Below, piece after piece: positions 24,554 through 32,977 of a DNA stretch of 41,541 nt (the first letter of the stretch is position 1; each line of letters begins with the position of its first letter). The DNA is from Lachnospiraceae bacterium (lineage in GTDB: Bacteria > Bacillota > Clostridia > Lachnospirales > Lachnospiraceae). Both the position numbers and the translations under genes were made by a program. Location: assembly GCA_900769115.1 (NCBI GenBank), contig CAAGFJ010000011.1, forward strand, positions 1-41,541, read 5' to 3'. The notes beneath the pieces are model-generated. The model saw only the letters and a list, made by a program, of their open reading frames with translations. It made no database searches and had not been told where the DNA came from.

Positions 24554-25576
24554 ATGGATATCAAATCAATGACATTATCGGAATTAACCGATGCTATAAT
24601 ACAAAAGGGGTATCCGAAGTTTCGTGCCAGACAGATCTATGACTGGATGCATGTGAAACTGGTTCGGAATGTGGATGAGATGAAGAATGTTCCCAAGGAT
24701 ATCCGGCAGTGGATTGCAGAGGATTTTGTCTCATTAGAGGTAGTAGAGCGTTACGAGTCTAAGGTTGACTGTACGAATAAGTTTGTCTTTCGTTTGCAGG
24801 ACGGCAATGTAATAGAGAGTGTGTTTATGCCGTATTCCTATGGTAATTCTGTGTGTATTTCATCACAGGCAGGCTGTCGTATGGGCTGCCGTTTTTGTGC
24901 GTCTACGTTAATGGGATTAGCAAGGAATCTGACAGCATCGGAGATGTTGGATCAGATCTATGCAATTACGAGAGTGACTGGTCAGAGAATATCGAATGTT
25001 GTGGTTATGGGAACAGGAGAGCCGTTAGATAATTATGACAATCTGTGCCGATTTATCCGTTTGCTGACAAATGAGGATGGATTACACATTAGTCAGAGAA
25101 ATATTACTGTGTCGAGTTGTGGACTGGTGCCGGAGATCTACCGCCTGGCAGATGAAGGGTTTGCCATTACATTTGCTTTATCACTTCATGCAGCGACTGA
25201 TGAAAAAAGGCGGGAATTGATGCCAATTGCAAACCGATATAGTATTGCAGAAGTGTTACAGGCCTGCCGATATTATTTTGATAAGACAGGTCGGAGAGTT
25301 ACTTTTGAATATTCTTTGGTGTCCGGAGAAAATGATACCAAGGAAGATGCACAAAAGTTAGGAGAATTATTAAAGGACATGGCATGTCATGTGAACCTGA
25401 TTCCGGTTAATCCAATTAAGGAACGGGATTTCAAACGGGCAGATGAAAAATCTATTCAAAAATTCAAAGTAAGACTTGAAAAGAATGGCGCACATGTTAC
25501 AATAAGAAAAGGTATGGGCAAAGATATTGATGCTGCCTGCGGACAGCTTCGTAAAGCCTATATGGAATCAGAATAG
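24554..25576 (+). CDS. rlmN: Dual-specificity 23S rRNA/tRNA C2-adenosine methyltransferase
   Basis: A 340-residue radical-SAM enzyme that methylates A2503 of 23S rRNA, and A37 in some tRNAs in E. coli. The iron-sulfur cluster ligands are C108, C112 and C115 (CRMGCRFC). The methyl-carrying cysteine is the C in DIDAACGQL near 332. Other marks are VVMGTGEPLDN near 150-160 and FALSLHAATDEKRRELMPI. Full length, no odd residues seen. It is 2 bases after rsmB and 15 before the PP2C phosphatase gene. Confidence 0.97.
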   Translation: MDIKSMTLSELTDAIIQKGYPKFRARQIYDWMHVKLVRNVDEMKNVPKDIRQWIAEDFVSLEVVERYESKVDCTNKFVFRLQDGNVIESVFMPYSYGNSVCISSQAGCRMGCRFCASTLMGLARNLTASEMLDQIYAITRVTGQRISNVVVMGTGEPLDNYDNLCRFIRLLTNEDGLHISQRNITVSSCGLVPEIYRLADEGFAITFALSLHAATDEKRRELMPIANRYSIAEVLQACRYYFDKTGRRVTFEYSLVSGENDTKEDAQKLGELLKDMACHVNLIPVNPIKERDFKRADEKSIQKFKVRLEKNGAHVTIRKGMGKDIDAACGQLRKAYMESE

Positions 25577-25591
25577 GATAGGAGGGTTTTG

Positions 25592-26329
25592 ATGATATCC
25601 TACGGACAAACAGATATTGGAATGGTTAGAAGCATTAATCAGGATAGCATCTTCTTTTCGGACAAGAGCGTTGGAAACCTTCCGAATCTATATATTGTTG
25701 CAGATGGTATGGGAGGTCATAAGGCTGGCGATTATGCATCTGCACACGCAGTTTCGTGGTTTGTGGATTATGTGAAGGAATGTCGGTATATGAATCCAAT
25801 CACAATTATGAAGACGGGAATTGCGAAGGTGAATGATATGCTTCTTGAGATGTCTGCGGCACATAGCGAACTGAATGGTATGGGAACTACATTTGTTGCA
25901 GCAGTAATTGTAGAAGATAAGCTGTACGTTGCTAATATTGGAGATAGCCGGTTATATGTAATACATCAAGGAGAGGCAAGGCAGATTACATTAGATCATT
26001 CATTAGTGGAAGAATTGATCCGAACAGGGCAGTTGGACCGAAGAAAGGTACGATTTCATCCGGAGAAGAACATTATTACCAGAGCATTAGGAACTGGAAA
26101 GGAAGCAGTACCGGACTTCTTTGAGATTGCATTACAGGATAGTGAGAAAGTTTTACTTTGTTCTGATGGCTTGACGAATATGGTAGAAGATGATGAGATT
26201 GGAACAATTGTAATGGGACAGCAATTTGTAGATAAGATTTGTGAACAGTTAATTGAACGAGCCAATTATTATGGTGGTAAGGATAACATTGGTGTAGTAG
26301 TTGTTGAGCAAGCATTGAATGAGGTGTAA
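25592..26329 (+). CDS. prpC: PP2C-type Ser/Thr protein phosphatase
   Basis: A 245-residue metal-dependent phosphatase that reverses the action of the PASTA kinase encoded next. The PP2C motifs are seen: RSINQD near the start, VADGMGGHKAGDYAS near 36-50, GMGTTFVAA near 95, NIGDSRLY near 115, and the C-terminal KDNIGVVVV near 230 with the metal-ligand Asp. The true start is the ATG at 25592 after GGAGGG; the TTG one codon earlier is unlikely. The gene is 3 bases upstream of the kinase gene, the normal arrangement in Firmicutes (also called stp). Confidence 0.96.
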   Translation: MISYGQTDIGMVRSINQDSIFFSDKSVGNLPNLYIVADGMGGHKAGDYASAHAVSWFVDYVKECRYMNPITIMKTGIAKVNDMLLEMSAAHSELNGMGTTFVAAVIVEDKLYVANIGDSRLYVIHQGEARQITLDHSLVEELIRTGQLDRRKVRFHPEKNIITRALGTGKEAVPDFFEIALQDSEKVLLCSDGLTNMVEDDEIGTIVMGQQFVDKICEQLIERANYYGGKDNIGVVVVEQALNEV

Positions 26330-26332
26330 GGT

Positions 26333-28513
26333 ATGTTTGAACCAGGAATGATTATTCAGAATAGATATGAGATCATAGAGGAAGTTGGATCAGGTGGAAT
26401 GTCTGTGGTATATAAGGCAAAGTGCCATGTATTGAACCGATATGTAGCCATTAAGGTATTGAAGCCTGAATTTGCGGATGATAAGAGTTTTGTAAGCAAG
26501 TTTCGGATTGAGGCACAATCTGCGGCAGGACTTTCACATCCCAATATTGTGAATGTATATGATGTTGGGGAGGAGAATGGATTCTATTATATTGTAATGG
26601 AATTGGTAGAAGGAATCACGTTGAAAGAATATATTCAGCAGAATGGCAGACTGCCATATACGACAGCACTTAATTTTATTACGCAGATCTGTTCCGGTAT
26701 TGAGGCGGCACATGAACATCACACGATTCATAGAGATATCAAACCGCAGAATATTATTGTATCTAAGAATGGAACTTTGAAAGTAACAGATTTCGGTATT
26801 GCCAAGGCAGCAACATCTAATACGATTGCTTCCAGTGCGATGGGAAGTGTACATTATATTTCACCGGAACAGGCAAGGGGTGGTTATTCTGATGAACGTT
26901 CCGATATCTATTCCCTGGGTATTACTTTGTACGAAATGTTGACAGGAAGAGTACCTTTTGAGGGGGAGAATAATGTTACGGTTGCACTAATGCATATACA
27001 GAGTGAGATTATTCCTCCAAGAGAATATTATCCGGATATTCCGATTGGAATTGAAAGAATTGTGTTAAAGGCAACACAGAAGAAGCCGGAGCGTCGATAT
27101 TTGACTACCAGTGCAATGCTAGCAGATCTTAAGAAGATTGCATTAGATCCTAACGCTAATGTTGGTATTATGAATGCGATGGTATCTGATAGTGCTCCGA
27201 CGATTCAAATTTCCGAGGATGAGATGGCTGCAATTAACAGTGCAGCAAACAACAGACAAAGCAGTCTGTCGGTTTTTCCGGTTGATAATCAAAGACAGAA
27301 TTCAGAACTGGATGAGGCTAATCGTGCGTTAGAGAGTCTGTATCATGATGGGGAATATGACGACGAAGAGGATTCGTATGATGAGGACGATGATCCGGAT
27401 TACGATGATGATGGGATTGAGAAGGATGCATTAGATCCAAAGATGGAGAAGCTGATCACCATTGGAGCAATTGCGGCAACGGTGTTGATTGCCATTATTA
27501 TTATTGTAGTGGTTGTATCAATCAGTGGAATTGGTAAGAAAAGACAGAATACTACAGAGAATCCGACCACAACAGAAGCGGCAGCAGATACGATGATTTC
27601 TGTTGTTAATATGGATGAGGAAGAGGCAATTGCAGCTTTAGATAAAGCAGGCATTGCATACGAGATTGAGAGAGAATACAGTGATTCTTTTGATGAAGGC
27701 AAGGTAATCAGTCAGAGCATTGATGAAGGTGAGAAGTTACAGGAGGATGATCGTGTCAAATTAATCATCAGTAAAGGACAGGAGATGGTAGATGTTCCGG
27801 ATGTAACCGGTAAGACATCGGAGGAAGCAGAAACTACATTGAAAGCGGCTGGGTTTGAAGTAAAGATTGATGATGAATATGATGAAGAGACAGAGGAAGG
27901 TAAAGTTATAAGCCAGACACCGGAAGGAAATGGCAAGGCAGCTAAGAAGTCAACGGTTACCATTGTGGTAAGTAAGGGTGAAGAAGTCAAGGTTGTAGAG
28001 GTACCGGATCTTAAGAAAATGACAATTAATGAGGCTGAGAAAGCATTGACAGATGTGAATCTGAAGTTAGGAAATGTAACACAGGAATATAGTGATACGG
28101 TCAAAGAAGGAAAGGTTATATCACAAAGCGTGAAAGCCGGCGTAGAGGTCAAAGAAGGCGAAGAGATATCCATTACAATCAGTAAGGGTAAGCAGCAGGC
28201 AACTACACAACAAAGTTCTAAGTCGTATAGCGCATCATTTTCGGGCAGTATTAGTAATAACAGCTATTCTTTCCCGGAAGGTGGATCTGTTCGGATCATT
28301 GTAAAGCTACAGGCAGGTGGAACAACACATGTTGTTAAAGATGATTATTATGATGAGGCTTCTCTGCCATTAGATGGTTCATCCTTTAGTACGGTGTCAG
28401 GTATTACAGATAAGTCAAATGTTTCGCTTGTATACAGTGTGTTAGATGAGCATGGTAATGATATTACATCAAGTTTTTCTTCAAATCTGCAGGCAAGCCT
28501 GAAAGCGGAGTAA
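26333..28513 (+). CDS. prkC: PASTA-domain Ser/Thr protein kinase
   Basis: A 726-residue membrane kinase that senses peptidoglycan fragments or lipid II and controls wall metabolism and dormancy exit. The kinase domain (about 11-270) has the Gly loop GSGGMSVV, ATP-binding K41, HRDIKPQN (133-140), DFG (153-155) and APE-like SPEQ. It is followed by an unusually acidic juxtamembrane stretch (about 338-365, mostly D and E), a membrane helix (about 373-396), a Thr-rich linker, three PASTA repeats (about 420-484, 485-552, 553-621), and an extra C-terminal domain of about 90 residues after an S/T/Q linker. The extra domain looks strand-rich and has no family I can name. It is the last gene coupled to the phosphatase and is followed by rsgA after 3 bases. 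Confidence 0.96.
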   Translation: MFEPGMIIQNRYEIIEEVGSGGMSVVYKAKCHVLNRYVAIKVLKPEFADDKSFVSKFRIEAQSAAGLSHPNIVNVYDVGEENGFYYIVMELVEGITLKEYIQQNGRLPYTTALNFITQICSGIEAAHEHHTIHRDIKPQNIIVSKNGTLKVTDFGIAKAATSNTIASSAMGSVHYISPEQARGGYSDERSDIYSLGITLYEMLTGRVPFEGENNVTVALMHIQSEIIPPREYYPDIPIGIERIVLKATQKKPERRYLTTSAMLADLKKIALDPNANVGIMNAMVSDSAPTIQISEDEMAAINSAANNRQSSLSVFPVDNQRQNSELDEANRALESLYHDGEYDDEEDSYDEDDDPDYDDDGIEKDALDPKMEKLITIGAIAATVLIAIIIIVVVVSISGIGKKRQNTTENPTTTEAAADTMISVVNMDEEEAIAALDKAGIAYEIEREYSDSFDEGKVISQSIDEGEKLQEDDRVKLIISKGQEMVDVPDVTGKTSEEAETTLKAAGFEVKIDDEYDEETEEGKVISQTPEGNGKAAKKSTVTIVVSKGEEVKVVEVPDLKKMTINEAEKALTDVNLKLGNVTQEYSDTVKEGKVISQSVKAGVEVKEGEEISITISKGKQQATTQQSSKSYSASFSGSISNNSYSFPEGGSVRIIVKLQAGGTTHVVKDDYYDEASLPLDGSSFSTVSGITDKSNVSLVYSVLDEHGNDITSSFSSNLQASLKAE

Positions 28514-28516
28514 TTC

Positions 28517-29392
28517 ATGAAGGGTAAGATTATTAAAGGAATTGCCGGATTCTATTATGTGTATGCGGAAGGCAGCACGTATGAATGTAAGGCAAAGGGA
28601 AGATTCCGTAATCAGAAGCTGAAGCCTTTAGTGGGTGATGATGTAGAGATTACAGTATTGGATGCGCAGGAGTTACTGGGGAATATAGAGTGTATTTTGC
28701 CTAGGCATTCGGAACTGATTCGTCCGGCGGTAGCGAATGTCGATCAGACGTTGGTGGTATTTGCAGCAGCTTCTCCTGAGCCTAATTGGAATCTGTTGGA
28801 TCGTTTCCTGATTATGATGGATCGGCAGCAGGTTCCGACGATCATTTGTTTTAATAAGATGGATCTGGTGTCGGAGGAGACGATCAAGCAGTATCGGAAT
28901 ATATATGCAAAGAGCGGATGTCCGGTATTAGAGGCAAGTACCTATGAGGAACACGGAATGGATGCATTGCGGCAGGTCTTGCAAGGAAAGACGACTGCAC
29001 TTGCAGGACCATCCGGTGTAGGCAAGTCTTCGATCATGAATATGCTTAATCCAAGTGCTAATATGGATACCGGGGACATTAGTCGGAAGATTCAAAGAGG
29101 TCGTCATACGACAAGACATTCGGAGATTCTTCCAATCGGTGAGGATACCTATCTGATGGATACGCCGGGATTTAGTTCAATCTATTTTTATGATTTAGAA
29201 CCAGAAGAGTTGAAGCTGTATTATAGAGAATTTGAAGACTATGAACCATATTGCCGCTTTGGAGGATGTAATCATATTGGGGAGCGAGAATGCGGAGTGA
29301 AGCAGGCAGTTGCAGATGGAGAGATTGCAGTGTCAAGATATGAGAATTATTGTTTGTTTTATGAGGAATTAAAGGATAAGCGTAAATACTGA
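28517..29392 (+). CDS. rsgA: Ribosome small-subunit-dependent GTPase
   Basis: A 291-residue circularly permuted GTPase that checks late 30S assembly. An N-terminal OB domain (about 1-65) precedes the G domain in permuted order: NKMD (G4) near 114, then AGPSGVGKS (G1) near 157, then MDTPGFSS (G3) near 214. The C-terminal zinc finger has Cys and His ligands in CRFGGCNHIGEREC (near 248-261). Family length. It starts 3 bases after the kinase stop and is followed by rpe after 36 bases. Confidence 0.97.
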   Translation: MKGKIIKGIAGFYYVYAEGSTYECKAKGRFRNQKLKPLVGDDVEITVLDAQELLGNIECILPRHSELIRPAVANVDQTLVVFAAASPEPNWNLLDRFLIMMDRQQVPTIICFNKMDLVSEETIKQYRNIYAKSGCPVLEASTYEEHGMDALRQVLQGKTTALAGPSGVGKSSIMNMLNPSANMDTGDISRKIQRGRHTTRHSEILPIGEDTYLMDTPGFSSIYFYDLEPEELKLYYREFEDYEPYCRFGGCNHIGERECGVKQAVADGEIAVSRYENYCLFYEELKDKRKY

Positions 29393-29428
29393 TCCGTTTT
29401 TGAATGATTAGGATAAGGAGTACAAGAT

Positions 29429-30085
29429 ATGAATTATTTAGCACCATCCGTGTTGTCAGCGGATTTCTCGACATTGGGTAAAGATATTGCTGTAGTTGCA
29501 GCAGCAGGGGCAGAGGTGATCCATTTGGATGTAATGGATGGAAGTTTTGTACCCAATATATCTTTTGGAGCACCGGTTATATCATCTGTACGAAAGATAA
29601 CCAATGCGATTTTTGATGTGCATTTAATGATTGATGAGCCAATCCGATATCTGGACGATTTTATCAAGGCAGGTGCAGATATGATCACGGTGCATTATGA
29701 GGCTTGTAAGGATCTGGACAGAACACTTGCAAGAATCAGAGAAGGTGGAATTAAGGCAGGTCTTGCAATTAGTCCGGATACATCAGTGGATGTGTTGAAA
29801 CCTTATGTTGATATGGTAGATATGATATTAATTATGAGTGTGCATCCGGGATTTGGAGGACAGAGCTTTATTGAAAATAGTCTGGATAAGATTGCGGCAA
29901 CAAAGCAGTTATTACAGGAGAAGGGACTGGATCAGGTTTGGATCGAGGTCGATGGTGGAATTGGTGCCGGTAATATTGAGAAAGTGAGCGAAGCAGGGGC
30001 TAATGTATTTGTTGCAGGTTCTGCAGTCTTCAAGGGTGATATGGCAGCGAATACCAGACAACTGTTAGATCTTATTAATGGTTAG
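29429..30085 (+). CDS. rpe: Ribulose-phosphate 3-epimerase
   Basis: A 218-residue TIM-barrel enzyme interconverting ribulose 5-phosphate and xylulose 5-phosphate in the pentose phosphate pathway. Motifs seen: LAPSVLSADFS near the start, HLDVMDGSFVPNISFG near 32-47, DVHLMI near 64, MSVHPGFGGQSFI near 138, EVDGGI near 172, and FVAGSAVF near 192. All the metal and catalytic Asp/His residues in these motifs are kept. AAGGAG is placed well before the ATG. rsgA-rpe-thiN is a common Firmicute order. Confidence 0.97.
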   Translation: MNYLAPSVLSADFSTLGKDIAVVAAAGAEVIHLDVMDGSFVPNISFGAPVISSVRKITNAIFDVHLMIDEPIRYLDDFIKAGADMITVHYEACKDLDRTLARIREGGIKAGLAISPDTSVDVLKPYVDMVDMILIMSVHPGFGGQSFIENSLDKIAATKQLLQEKGLDQVWIEVDGGIGAGNIEKVSEAGANVFVAGSAVFKGDMAANTRQLLDLING

Positions 30086-30118
30086 CAGACCGCCTATAAG
30101 AATAGGGAGATAATGACA

Positions 30119-30793
30119 ATGAAACATACAGTAATCGTAACAGGTGGACATATGAATATTGCATTTGGAACCGAATATATAAAGAGCCTATCCTATGATA
30201 GGCTCTTTGCTGTTGACAGAGGGTTGGAGTATGTACAGGACATGGAGCTGGTTCCGGATTATGTGGTTGGAGATTTTGACACAGTAGATTACAATGTTCT
30301 ACTTGCATTTGAAGAGGCAGAGGGGAAAGGAAAGGTAGAACGTCACCCGGCTAAAAAGGACGAGACGGATACGGAGCTGGCAGTATGGCAGGCAATAGAA
30401 GAAAAAACAGAGCGAATTACATTGCTGGGAGCAACCGGAAGCCGGTTAGATCATGTGTTTGCTAATATAGGATTGCTTTGTCAGACAGTAGAATGCGGGA
30501 TTGACATGCGGATTGTCGATGAGACGAATCGGATTCAGATATTAGATGGATTGCATCGGGCAACTGCTGAGATTGCAAAGAAGAAACAATTAGGGACGTA
30601 TATTTCTTTGATTCCTCTGACTGATCGCGTAGAAGGAGTAACATTAGAGGGCGTTGCATATCCGGTGCGGGATTTCACTATCGTGCGTGGCAGCAGTAGA
30701 ACGGTCAGCAATGAGATTGTATCTGAGAAGATGCGAATTACTATAAAAAAAGGCCAGGTGCTTCTCATAGAGAGCCGGGACACCTGGCAATAA
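30119..30793 (+). CDS. thiN: Thiamine diphosphokinase
   Basis: A 224-residue enzyme transferring pyrophosphate from ATP to thiamine, giving the cofactor thiamine diphosphate. Motifs: VVGDFDTVDY near 45, HPAKKDETDTELAVWQA near 79-95, LLGATGSRLDHVFANIGLL near 103-121, the rest a beta-rich C-terminal domain (about 140-224). The ATG at 30119 has AGGGAG at a proper distance; the ATG at 30113 is too close to it. The usual DGG of the first motif reads VDRG here. Two odd structures lie in the coding sequence: a 12-bp perfect stem at 30181-30208 and, at the 3' end, the terminator of the converging phosphate-transport gene. Confidence 0.93.
   Translation: MKHTVIVTGGHMNIAFGTEYIKSLSYDRLFAVDRGLEYVQDMELVPDYVVGDFDTVDYNVLLAFEEAEGKGKVERHPAKKDETDTELAVWQAIEEKTERITLLGATGSRLDHVFANIGLLCQTVECGIDMRIVDETNRIQILDGLHRATAEIAKKKQLGTYISLIPLTDRVEGVTLEGVAYPVRDFTIVRGSSRTVSNEIVSEKMRITIKKGQVLLIESRDTWQ
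30181..30208. terminator. Terminator-like perfect stem-loop inside thiN
   Basis: 30181-30192 (AAAGAGCCTATC) pairs perfectly with 30197-30208 around a 4-base loop, within codons 21-30 of thiN and 96 bases after the rpe stop. Its form matches the intrinsic terminators elsewhere in the window (AAAGAGC...GCTCTTT), but the T tract after it is short (TTTGCTGTT). Confidence 0.55.
30745..30788 (-). terminator. Terminator of the phosphate-transport gene, inside the end of thiN
   Basis: GCCAGGTG (30753-30760) pairs with CACCTGGC (30781-30788). On the minus strand seven T follow almost at once (A run 30745-30751 on plus). It sits antisense to the last codons of thiN and ends the minus-strand gene at 30800. 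On the plus strand the T-rich stretch (30800-30807) is farther off. Confidence 0.85.
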
Positions 30794-30799
30794 GAATTG

Positions 30800-32752
30800 T
30801 TATTTTTTATGTTTATCAGATAATTTTTTAGAACGGTTCTTACCGTCTTTTTTAGAAGATTCGTTCTTAGACACCTTCTTTTTGCTATCAGTCTTAGCTG
30901 TTTTGGAGACTGGTTTCTTTTCCGTTGTTTCTGCCTCTGGGGAGGTGTTCAAATCCGAAAGTATAGGTTCTTCAAGAACTGGAGTGATATACTGTGATTC
31001 ATAATAGTGATATAATGCCTTGTATTCTTCACTGAAGCTGTCGTTGGCATGTCCGTGCATCTCATCGAAGTTGCGGTCGTTGCCGACACGTTTGACAATG
31101 TGCAGGGAAATGTTCGCACAGTGAGAGGAGATACGTTCAAAGCTGGTTACCAGATCAACTAAGGCGATACCACCTTCAATGCCACAATCACCGGACTGTA
31201 ACCGATCAACATGGTGGGCTTTGATCACTTCCTTTAACTTGTCAATAATCTCAGCTAATGGTTCGATTCGGATCGCTGCAGCCGCATTATCGTGCTTGAA
31301 AGCTTCAAATGTGGTCTTCATGGTATTATCAACAGCCTGAATGATCGTCTCCACCTCCTGATGTCCGGCAGGAGAGAAGTGAATATCCTGTGCATTTTTA
31401 TCCTGAGCAACATAGAAGATGTTGATACAGTGATCGCCCATTCGCTCGAAATCACTGACTGAATTCAGAATCTCGGATACGACTAAGCGGTCATCCTTGG
31501 AAAGACGTTTGGAATTAATCTTCACAATATAGGAAGAGAGTGCGCTTTCGCATTTGTCTATGAAGGACTCGTTCTCATCTAATATCTTCTGCTTAGAAGG
31601 ATCATAGTTATAGATCAGATCGGTTGCAATCTGATAGTTCTCGTAAATGGCATCTGCCATAGAGCAGATGACATGCTTACACTGTTCTAATGCAATGGTT
31701 GGAGTGTTCAACAACATCTCGTCTAAGGTAGCAAGTTCCTTATCGGTCTTGGATACTTCGTCATCTCCAAGCAGTTTACCGGTGAAATCACCAACTTTCT
31801 GGCTGAATGGTAACAGAATCACACTTGTTAAGAAGTTGAACAGAAAATGTACATTTGCAATGTCACCACGGTTAACGGTATTGTTCCAGAAGGAGATACC
31901 AACTGTATAATAGATGGCATATATAAGGATGGTAAACAGTACGGCGCCAAAGATGTTGAATAACAAATAACTCAGAGATACCCGTTTGGCTTTCTTATTT
32001 GCGCCGATACCACCTAAGATAATGGTCATACATTTACCAAGATTCTGACCAATTATAATTGGAACAGCGGTTGCATAACTTACACTTCCGGTTGCGGATA
32101 ATGCCTGTAAGATACCGACAGAAGCAGAAGAACTCTGGATAATGGCGGTGATGATCAAACCAATTAAAATACCCAGAATCGGATTCTCAAAAGAAGTAAA
32201 TGCCTGTTTGAAAGTAGGTGAATCCTTCAGAGGAGCAAATACACTCTCCATGGTTGTCATACCATAAAATAAAACACCAAGACCAACCATAATTCCGGCA
32301 ATATCTTTTGCTTTCTTCTTCTTAGTAAATAGAAGGATAAATGCACCGATTCCCACAAGCATTGGAGCGAAAGAGGATGGCTTTAATAATTTGAGAATCA
32401 GATTATCAGAGCCGAGATCGCCTAAACGCAGAATCTGTGCGGTAATGGTACTACCAACATTGGCACCCATAACAACAGGAATTGCTTGTCCTAATTTCAT
32501 AATACCGGCATTCACAAAACCAATTAACATAATGGTGGTTGCAGCGGAGCTTTGGATAATAGCGGTTACACCGGCACCAAGTCCCCATCCCTTGATATAG
32601 CCTACGCCTTTGCGTTTACTGGTAGTCAGTTTCTCTAAGATGCGTTCCAAGCCGGAACCAGCTAATTTCTCTAAGGATGATCCCATCAGACTCATACCAT
32701 AGAGAAACAGACCTATGCCTCCTAGAAGCTGTAATATTGATAATACGTCCAT
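30800..32752 (-). CDS. Na/Pi cotransporter family protein with PhoU-like domain
   Basis: A 650-residue membrane protein of the NptA/YjbB type, which uses the sodium gradient to move phosphate. The ATG at 32752 is chosen because AGGAGGAG lies just before it; an upstream frame to 32791 has no such site. Membrane helices fill about residues 5-310 in two inverted repeats, each with the Gln-Ser-Ser signature (IIQSSAATT and IIQSSSASV). The cytoplasmic part from about 330 to 560 is PhoU-like and helical. The last 45 or so residues are a Lys/Ser-rich tail not typical of the family. It converges with thiN, 6 bases apart, and diverges from the putP gene across a 225-base gap. Confidence 0.92.
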   Translation of the reverse strand: MDVLSILQLLGGIGLFLYGMSLMGSSLEKLAGSGLERILEKLTTSKRKGVGYIKGWGLGAGVTAIIQSSAATTIMLIGFVNAGIMKLGQAIPVVMGANVGSTITAQILRLGDLGSDNLILKLLKPSSFAPMLVGIGAFILLFTKKKKAKDIAGIMVGLGVLFYGMTTMESVFAPLKDSPTFKQAFTSFENPILGILIGLIITAIIQSSSASVGILQALSATGSVSYATAVPIIIGQNLGKCMTIILGGIGANKKAKRVSLSYLLFNIFGAVLFTILIYAIYYTVGISFWNNTVNRGDIANVHFLFNFLTSVILLPFSQKVGDFTGKLLGDDEVSKTDKELATLDEMLLNTPTIALEQCKHVICSMADAIYENYQIATDLIYNYDPSKQKILDENESFIDKCESALSSYIVKINSKRLSKDDRLVVSEILNSVSDFERMGDHCINIFYVAQDKNAQDIHFSPAGHQEVETIIQAVDNTMKTTFEAFKHDNAAAAIRIEPLAEIIDKLKEVIKAHHVDRLQSGDCGIEGGIALVDLVTSFERISSHCANISLHIVKRVGNDRNFDEMHGHANDSFSEEYKALYHYYESQYITPVLEEPILSDLNTSPEAETTEKKPVSKTAKTDSKKKVSKNESSKKDGKNRSKKLSDKHKK

Positions 32753-32916
32753 CTTTCTCCTCCTGTATTTACATAGATTTAACAAAAGCAATAAATAACA
32801 TATATTATATGAAAAAATGTTAATTCTATGTTAGGTTTTTATAAAATCGCATACCATCTTATTATAAGTTTTTTTTATTTGTTTGTCACTACGTAATTTA
32901 TATAAGTTGAAAAAAA

Positions 32917-32945
32917 TTGAAATAATTTTGGTTTTGTGTTAAAAT
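32917..32945 (+). promoter_or_regulatory. Promoter of the Na/solute symporter gene
   Basis: TTGAAA (32917-32922), 17-base spacer, TAAAAT (32940-32945), 32 bases before the ATG at 32978. The whole gap 32753-32977 is very AT-rich with a T run near 32870; no riboswitch-like structure was recognised. Confidence 0.65.
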
Positions 32946-32977
32946 AAGGCATATTTTGTGTTAAGGAGAAAACGAGT

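Noticed and set aside
30086..30118. TPP riboswitch before thiN
   Set aside because: The gap to rpe is only 33 bases, far too short for the aptamer.
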